DNA of 5,824 nucleotides from the NCBI GenBank assembly GCA_947464665.1, contig CANHXV010000127.1, positions 1 to 5,824 on the forward strand, written 5' to 3'. Positions 5,440 through 5,824 of the stretch are shown piece by piece; position 1 is the first letter of the stretch; each line of letters begins with the position of its first letter. The notes beneath the pieces are model-generated. The model was not told the DNA's origin and did not search any database. It saw nothing but the letters and a program-made list of their open reading frames with translations. Position numbers and translations under genes: made by a program. Origin of the DNA: Comamonadaceae bacterium. GTDB lineage: Bacteria > Pseudomonadota > Gammaproteobacteria > Burkholderiales > Burkholderiaceae_C.

Positions 5440-5817
5440 ATGGCAACAGAGAAACCTAAAAAACCAAATTTACCAAACCCGCCTGGATCGGTTGGGGAGC
5501 CTGTGCGTACCCCCGGAAATAGCGATTCTGTGGTTTTAGAAAGACGACCTGCCAAAGTAGGGCCTCCGCAGATGTATCAAGTTGTCATGTTGAATGACGA
5601 TTACACACCCATGGAGTTTGTTGTTTTGGTGCTTCAAGAGTTTTTTAACAAGGACAGAGAAGCCGCCACTCAAATCATGTTGAAAATCCACTTGGACGGC
5701 AAGGGCGTATGTGGGGTTTTCTCCCGTGATGTGGCTGCGACAAAGGTCGACCAAGTGCTGGATGCAGCCAATCAGGCGGGACACCCACTTCAGTGTGTGA
5801 GCGAGCCTGTGGCATGA
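5440..5817 (+). CDS. clpS: ATP-dependent Clp protease adaptor ClpS
   Basis: ClpS is the cytoplasmic N-recognin that delivers proteins with destabilising N-terminal residues to the ClpAP protease. The product has 125 residues (E. coli 106). The folded domain spans about residues 42-123. The N-degron pocket residues are all present: NDD at 52-54, T56, M58 and H84, aligning with E. coli N34-D36, T38, M40 and H66, within the conserved MLNDDYTPMEFV and CGVFSRDVAATK. The N terminus is a Pro- and Lys-rich disordered arm of about 41 residues, longer than in E. coli; in that family the arm engages the ClpA channel. The ATG at 5440 is the only start giving the full frame, but it lacks a Shine-Dalgarno. 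It is divergent from cspD and its stop overlaps a possible clpA start. Confidence 0.96.
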   Translation: MATEKPKKPNLPNPPGSVGEPVRTPGNSDSVVLERRPAKVGPPQMYQVVMLNDDYTPMEFVVLVLQEFFNKDREAATQIMLKIHLDGKGVCGVFSRDVAATKVDQVLDAANQAGHPLQCVSEPVA

Positions 5818-5824
5818 ATCTCAC
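5814..5824 (+). CDS. Possible start of clpA (partial, cut by window end)
   Basis: An ATG at 5814 overlaps the clpS stop (ATGA) and reads M-N-L before the window ends. clpA follows clpS in most proteobacteria, and a four-base overlap would couple translation of adaptor and unfoldase. Only three full codons are visible and they do not by themselves identify ClpA; the true start could lie further right. Confidence 0.35.

Overview
The window is a housekeeping segment of a betaproteobacterial chromosome, most likely Burkholderiales and close to Comamonadaceae (a Limnohabitans- or Rhodoferax-like freshwater lineage is a guess from protein wording and the roughly balanced base composition, not a demonstrated identity). 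The evidence is the gene order rplT-pheS-pheT-ihfA-merR-tRNA-Pro followed by cspD divergent from clpS, together with IhfA and PheT sequences of betaproteobacterial type. There is no mobile element, CRISPR array or clear accessory island.

Layout. Positions 16-4282 hold the distal part of the translation/IHF operon, all on the plus strand: ribosomal protein L20 (rplT), both subunits of phenylalanyl-tRNA synthetase (pheS, pheT) and the alpha subunit of integration host factor (ihfA). Between rplT and pheS lies a long hairpin with a GAGA tetraloop and a T run, placed where enterobacteria carry the pheST attenuator; it is followed by an in-frame phenylalanine-rich stretch upstream of the pheS ATG. 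Next come a small MerR-type regulator (4399-4875) with paired inverted repeats in its leader, and tRNA-Pro with anticodon GGG (4907-4983). The tRNA is closed by a long hairpin that also serves as the convergent end of the following minus-strand gene.

The right end (4996-5824) holds a CspD-like cold-shock-domain gene on the minus strand, divergent from clpS, the N-degron adaptor of the ClpAP protease. The window stops at the probable first codons of clpA. The cspD/clpS divergence matches the arrangement known in E. coli. The cspD promoter is clear; the best clpS promoter candidate would start the mRNA at about the A of the ATG.

Functionally, most of the window serves translation (L20, PheRS, tRNA-Pro), with nucleoid architecture (IHF), stress adaptation (CspD) and regulated proteolysis (ClpS) alongside. 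No wholly new system is apparent. The items most worth checking are the rplT-pheS leader, the possibly leaderless clpS transcript, the alternative hairpins before merR and an A-C mismatch in the tRNA T stem. No gene-free stretch exceeds 300 bases; the longest is the 161-base cspD-clpS intergenic region.
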